Made by a program: the position numbers and the translations under genes. This document shows positions 47,491-50,123 of a DNA stretch of 50,123 nucleotides, one piece after another. The notes beneath the pieces are model-generated. The model saw only the letters and a list, made by a program, of their open reading frames with translations, searched no databases and was not told the origin of the DNA. The first letter of the stretch is position 1. Every line of letters begins with the position of its first letter. Origin of the DNA: JAVKBW01 sp964352715 (lineage in GTDB: Bacteria > Pseudomonadota > Alphaproteobacteria > UBA8366 > Aestuariispiraceae); the NCBI GenBank assembly GCA_964352715.1, contig CAYGSU010000024.1, forward strand, positions 1-50,123. Reading direction: 5' to 3'.

Positions 47491-49869
47491 ATGACGACGT
47501 CTGCCGCGTTGCGACAGCTTGAGAAATGCATTGTCTGGCTTGGCTGCTGGATGATCCACAACGCCAACCACCTGCGCGATGCTGATGAAGTGAAGGTCGG
47601 CGGGCATCAGGCTTCATCGGCTTCGATCGCCACGATCATGACTGCGCTTTACTTCAATGCGTTGCGGCCCGAAGACCGTGTTGCTGTTAAACCACACGCC
47701 TCGCCAATATTTCACGCCATCCAGTATCTGGCGGGTAACCAGACAAGGCAGAATCTGGAGAATTTTCGCGGGTTCAAGGGCGCACAAAGCTACCCGTCGC
47801 GGACGAAGGACACGGACGACGTGGATTTCTCGACCGGCTCTGTCGGCCTTGGTGTGGCGCAGACACTGTTTTCATCGCTGGTGCAGGATTATGTACGCGT
47901 GCATGGCTGGATGGAGGGAAGACCTGACGGCCGGATGATATCGCTGATCGGCGATGCGGAAATGGACGAGGGAAACATTTACGAAGCCCTGATCGAAGGC
48001 TGGAAGCATGACCTGAAAAACTGCTGGTGGATTGTCGACTACAACAGACAGTCCCTGGACGGTGTTGTGCGCGAGGGCTTATGGGAAAAGTTCGAGAAAA
48101 TCTTTACCGATTTCGGCTGGGACGTTGTTGTCGTCAAACACGGCAGGCTTCAGGAAGCGGCCTTCGCGGAACCGGGCGGCGAGAACCTTCGTGACTGGAT
48201 CAATAACTGTCCGAACCAGCTCTATTCAGCCCTGTCGTTCAAGGGCGGCGCAGCGTGGCGCGAGCGGTTGCTCGACGAGATGGGCGATCAGGGCGATGTA
48301 ACCCGTCTGATCGACAAACGAACGGACGATGAGCTTGCCGCACTGATGAGCAATCTTGGCGGCCACGATATCGATACCCTGTCGGACGCTTTTGAAGCCG
48401 CCGCATCCCATGACCGGCCGACAATCTTCATCTGCTACACGATCAAGGGTTACGGACTGCCGCTTGCGGGGCACAAGGACAATCACGCAGGCCTGATGAC
48501 CGTTGAACAGATGGAGAGTTTTCGAGACACGCTAGGCATTACATCCGGGCAGGAATGGGAACCGTGGCAGAGCAGGCTTATCAAGCGGGAAACCATCGAC
48601 CAGGCACTGGAAGACGCACCGTTCTTCGCTGACCGCAACCGCAGACTTTCTTCAGAAAGGATCGAAATTCCGTCGGCACTGACATTTCCCGAGCCCAGGG
48701 GAAAACCGGTTTCGACACAGATGGGTTTCGGCCAGATCCTGAACGAGATCGGACGTAGCGACGCACCTTTCGCAGAACGGATCGTAACGGTATCGCCGGA
48801 CGTGACCGTATCGACCAATCTGGGGCCATGGACAAACCGGCGACAGCTTTTCTCGAAGGAAGGTCAGGCGGATACGTTCAAGGTCGAGAAAATTCCGTCG
48901 ATGTATACATGGACGAAGTCGCCGCAGGGCCAGCATATCGAACTGGGCATCGCGGAATCCAACCTGTTCCTCATGCTGTCGGCGCTCGGCCTGTCGCATT
49001 CAATCAACGGCGAACGCCTGCTGCCGATCGGCACGGTATACGACCCCTTCATCTATCGCGGGGCCGATCAGCTGAACTACGCGTGCTATCAGGATTCCCG
49101 CTTCATCCTGGTTGCAACACCGTCCGGCATCTCGCTGGCGCCGGAGGGTGGCGCGCATCAGTCAATCGGCACACCGCTGCTGGGAATAGCACAGGACGGT
49201 CTCGCCACTTTCGAACCGGCCTTTGTCGATGAACTTGCCGCCATCATGCGGTTCGGCTTCGAATATATTCAGCGCGACGGCAAGGATGACGCGGTCGGGA
49301 AAAACTGGTTGCGTGATGAAACCGGCGGCTCATTGTATCTGCGTCTCTCGACCCGGCCGCTGGAACAGCCGAAGCGGGAAATCGACCCGGACATGGAACG
49401 CCATATCGTCGATGGCGCCTACTGGATGCGACGCCCCGGCCCCAACCCGGATCTGGTGATCGCCTATAGCGGCGTTATCGCGCCGGAAGCCATCGCGGCC
49501 GTCGGCATTCTGGGGGAACAGCATCGCGATATCGGGCTTCTGGCGGTGACGTCGGCCGACCGGCTCAATGCAGGATGGACGGCCGCGCAACGGATGCGCG
49601 AACGCGGCATGTCGGATGCGTCGAGCCATATCGAAACCCTGCTTGCCGATCTGCCCGGCCATTGCGGCCTTGTGACGGTTAGCGACTCGCATCCGGCGAC
49701 GCTGGGCTGGCTCGGTTCGGTTCACGGTAACCGCACCCGGTCGCTGGGCGTGGAATTCTTCGGCCAGACCGGGCGGATTGCCGACCTGTACGATCATTAC
49801 GGTATCGATACCGCGGCAATTGTCAGGGCCGCCAACGCCCTTGCGCCCGGTCGACGGCAACGATCATGA
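47491..49869 (+). CDS. AceE-like thiamine diphosphate 2-oxo acid dehydrogenase E1 (MdeB-like)
   Basis: E1 enzymes of this type decarboxylate pyruvate or 2-oxobutyrate with thiamine diphosphate and pass the acyl group to an E2 lipoyl protein. The 792-residue protein is a homodimeric AceE-type chain. It has GGHQASSASIATIMTALYF, the cofactor motif GDAEMDEG (154-161) with N185 in VDYNRQSLDG, and a pyrimidine domain with IELGIAESNLFLMLSALG. It is about 90 residues shorter than E. coli AceE, mainly in the amino-terminal part. No E2 or E3 gene follows within the window. With the divergent Lrp-type gene it resembles P. putida MdeB, described for 2-oxobutyrate, so the substrate may be that acid rather than pyruvate. 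Confidence 0.88.
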   Translation: MTTSAALRQLEKCIVWLGCWMIHNANHLRDADEVKVGGHQASSASIATIMTALYFNALRPEDRVAVKPHASPIFHAIQYLAGNQTRQNLENFRGFKGAQSYPSRTKDTDDVDFSTGSVGLGVAQTLFSSLVQDYVRVHGWMEGRPDGRMISLIGDAEMDEGNIYEALIEGWKHDLKNCWWIVDYNRQSLDGVVREGLWEKFEKIFTDFGWDVVVVKHGRLQEAAFAEPGGENLRDWINNCPNQLYSALSFKGGAAWRERLLDEMGDQGDVTRLIDKRTDDELAALMSNLGGHDIDTLSDAFEAAASHDRPTIFICYTIKGYGLPLAGHKDNHAGLMTVEQMESFRDTLGITSGQEWEPWQSRLIKRETIDQALEDAPFFADRNRRLSSERIEIPSALTFPEPRGKPVSTQMGFGQILNEIGRSDAPFAERIVTVSPDVTVSTNLGPWTNRRQLFSKEGQADTFKVEKIPSMYTWTKSPQGQHIELGIAESNLFLMLSALGLSHSINGERLLPIGTVYDPFIYRGADQLNYACYQDSRFILVATPSGISLAPEGGAHQSIGTPLLGIAQDGLATFEPAFVDELAAIMRFGFEYIQRDGKDDAVGKNWLRDETGGSLYLRLSTRPLEQPKREIDPDMERHIVDGAYWMRRPGPNPDLVIAYSGVIAPEAIAAVGILGEQHRDIGLLAVTSADRLNAGWTAAQRMRERGMSDASSHIETLLADLPGHCGLVTVSDSHPATLGWLGSVHGNRTRSLGVEFFGQTGRIADLYDHYGIDTAAIVRAANALAPGRRQRS

Positions 49870-50123
49870 TCTCTTAGCCTGCTTTCGGGCCTTTCCGCTT
49901 TGGAAAGCGGGGCTCCCAGAAGATCAAGCGAACGGGGAAAGCGCCAACCACAACACCAGCGGTTGATGTGACAATGCCTGCCGGAAGATCGGGGCTAAGG
50001 CCACCTTTGTTTGATCTGCAGTTTAGTTGGAAGTATGCACCATTGAATGCGATTCTCCGTATCCAGCCGGTGGCCATTCAAGACACCTTCCTTCAGAATC
50101 GCCGGTTATGAATCCACCTGCAC
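49870..50123. other. Gene-free window end with weak hairpin
   Basis: No gene could be supported. CCGCTTT (49895-49901) and AAAGCGG (49904-49910) can pair just after the E1 gene, but there is no U-run, so a terminator is only possible. Confidence 0.4.

Noticed and set aside
49874..50077. Minus-strand frame of 67 codons at the window end
   Set aside because: No ribosome binding site, no family likeness and low coding character.
1..50123. tRNA, rRNA, CRISPR array and intact insertion sequence
   Set aside because: No cloverleaf, rRNA core segment, spaced repeat array or transposase gene was seen by reading, although a covariance-model scan was not possible.

Overview
The window reads as a moderately GC-rich alphaproteobacterial chromosome segment. 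The inference rests on gene content: a rhizobial-style PssD/PssE (Alg14/Alg13-like) pair, an exosortase fused to an EpsI domain, a tripartite tricarboxylate transporter, a DivK-like response regulator, and many four-base ATGA stop/start overlaps inside operons. No rRNA, tRNA, CRISPR array, prophage or intact insertion sequence was seen. A run of 100 N (39130-39229) is flanked on both sides by the same exact 55-base sequence. This is typical of a draft short-read scaffold join, so linkage across that point is less certain than elsewhere.

Region 1 (about 0.27-9.7 kb) is an exopolysaccharide block. It holds rmlC-rmlB-rmlA for dTDP-sugar synthesis (no rmlD in the window), a UDP-sugar 6-dehydrogenase, the PssD/PssE two-part glycosyltransferase, a family 2 glycosyltransferase, an exosortase-EpsI fusion, and a polyprenyl-phosphate sugar-1-phosphate transferase that would start the repeat unit on the lipid carrier.

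Region 2 (9.8-17.5 kb) is metabolic. A minus-strand operon encodes an acyl-CoA ligase resembling the oxalate-CoA ligase group, a ketopantoate-reductase-like enzyme and a type II haloacid dehalogenase-like protein. Divergent from it lie a two-domain universal stress protein, preceded by a possible 21-codon leader peptide, and a TctC-TctB-TctA solute uptake system. Region 3 (17.5-29.7 kb) holds pyruvate carboxylase and a LacI-controlled operon: binding protein, two permeases, a 64-residue membrane protein, two ATPases and a DhaK-DhaL fusion kinase. Two 16-bp operators lie 30 bp apart in front of that operon, and one fills a candidate promoter spacer.

Region 4 (30-38.7 kb) holds a kinase-phospholyase fusion resembling hydroxylysine or phosphoethanolamine catabolic enzymes. 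It also holds a four-gene signalling operon: a large hybrid histidine kinase, a receiver protein, a receiver/adenylate cyclase/receiver/Hpt protein, and a second receiver protein. Region 5 (39.5-50 kb) starts with a DUF2478-like protein and a broken 3' copy of a dioxygenase gene. Next comes an overlapping four-gene operon: an acidic-tailed unknown protein, a RimB-like protease, a RimK-like ATP-grasp ligase and an AstE/AspA-like hydrolase. A second overlapping operon follows: a B12-dependent mutase-like protein, a ProC-like reductase and a PhyH dioxygenase. The window ends with an Lrp-type regulator divergent from an AceE-like (MdeB-like) E1 enzyme.

The best candidates for undescribed biology are the B12 mutase/ProC/PhyH operon and the RimK operon, whose first gene encodes a protein with an acidic tail that could be the ligase and protease substrate. 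Both are inferences from gene order and motifs.
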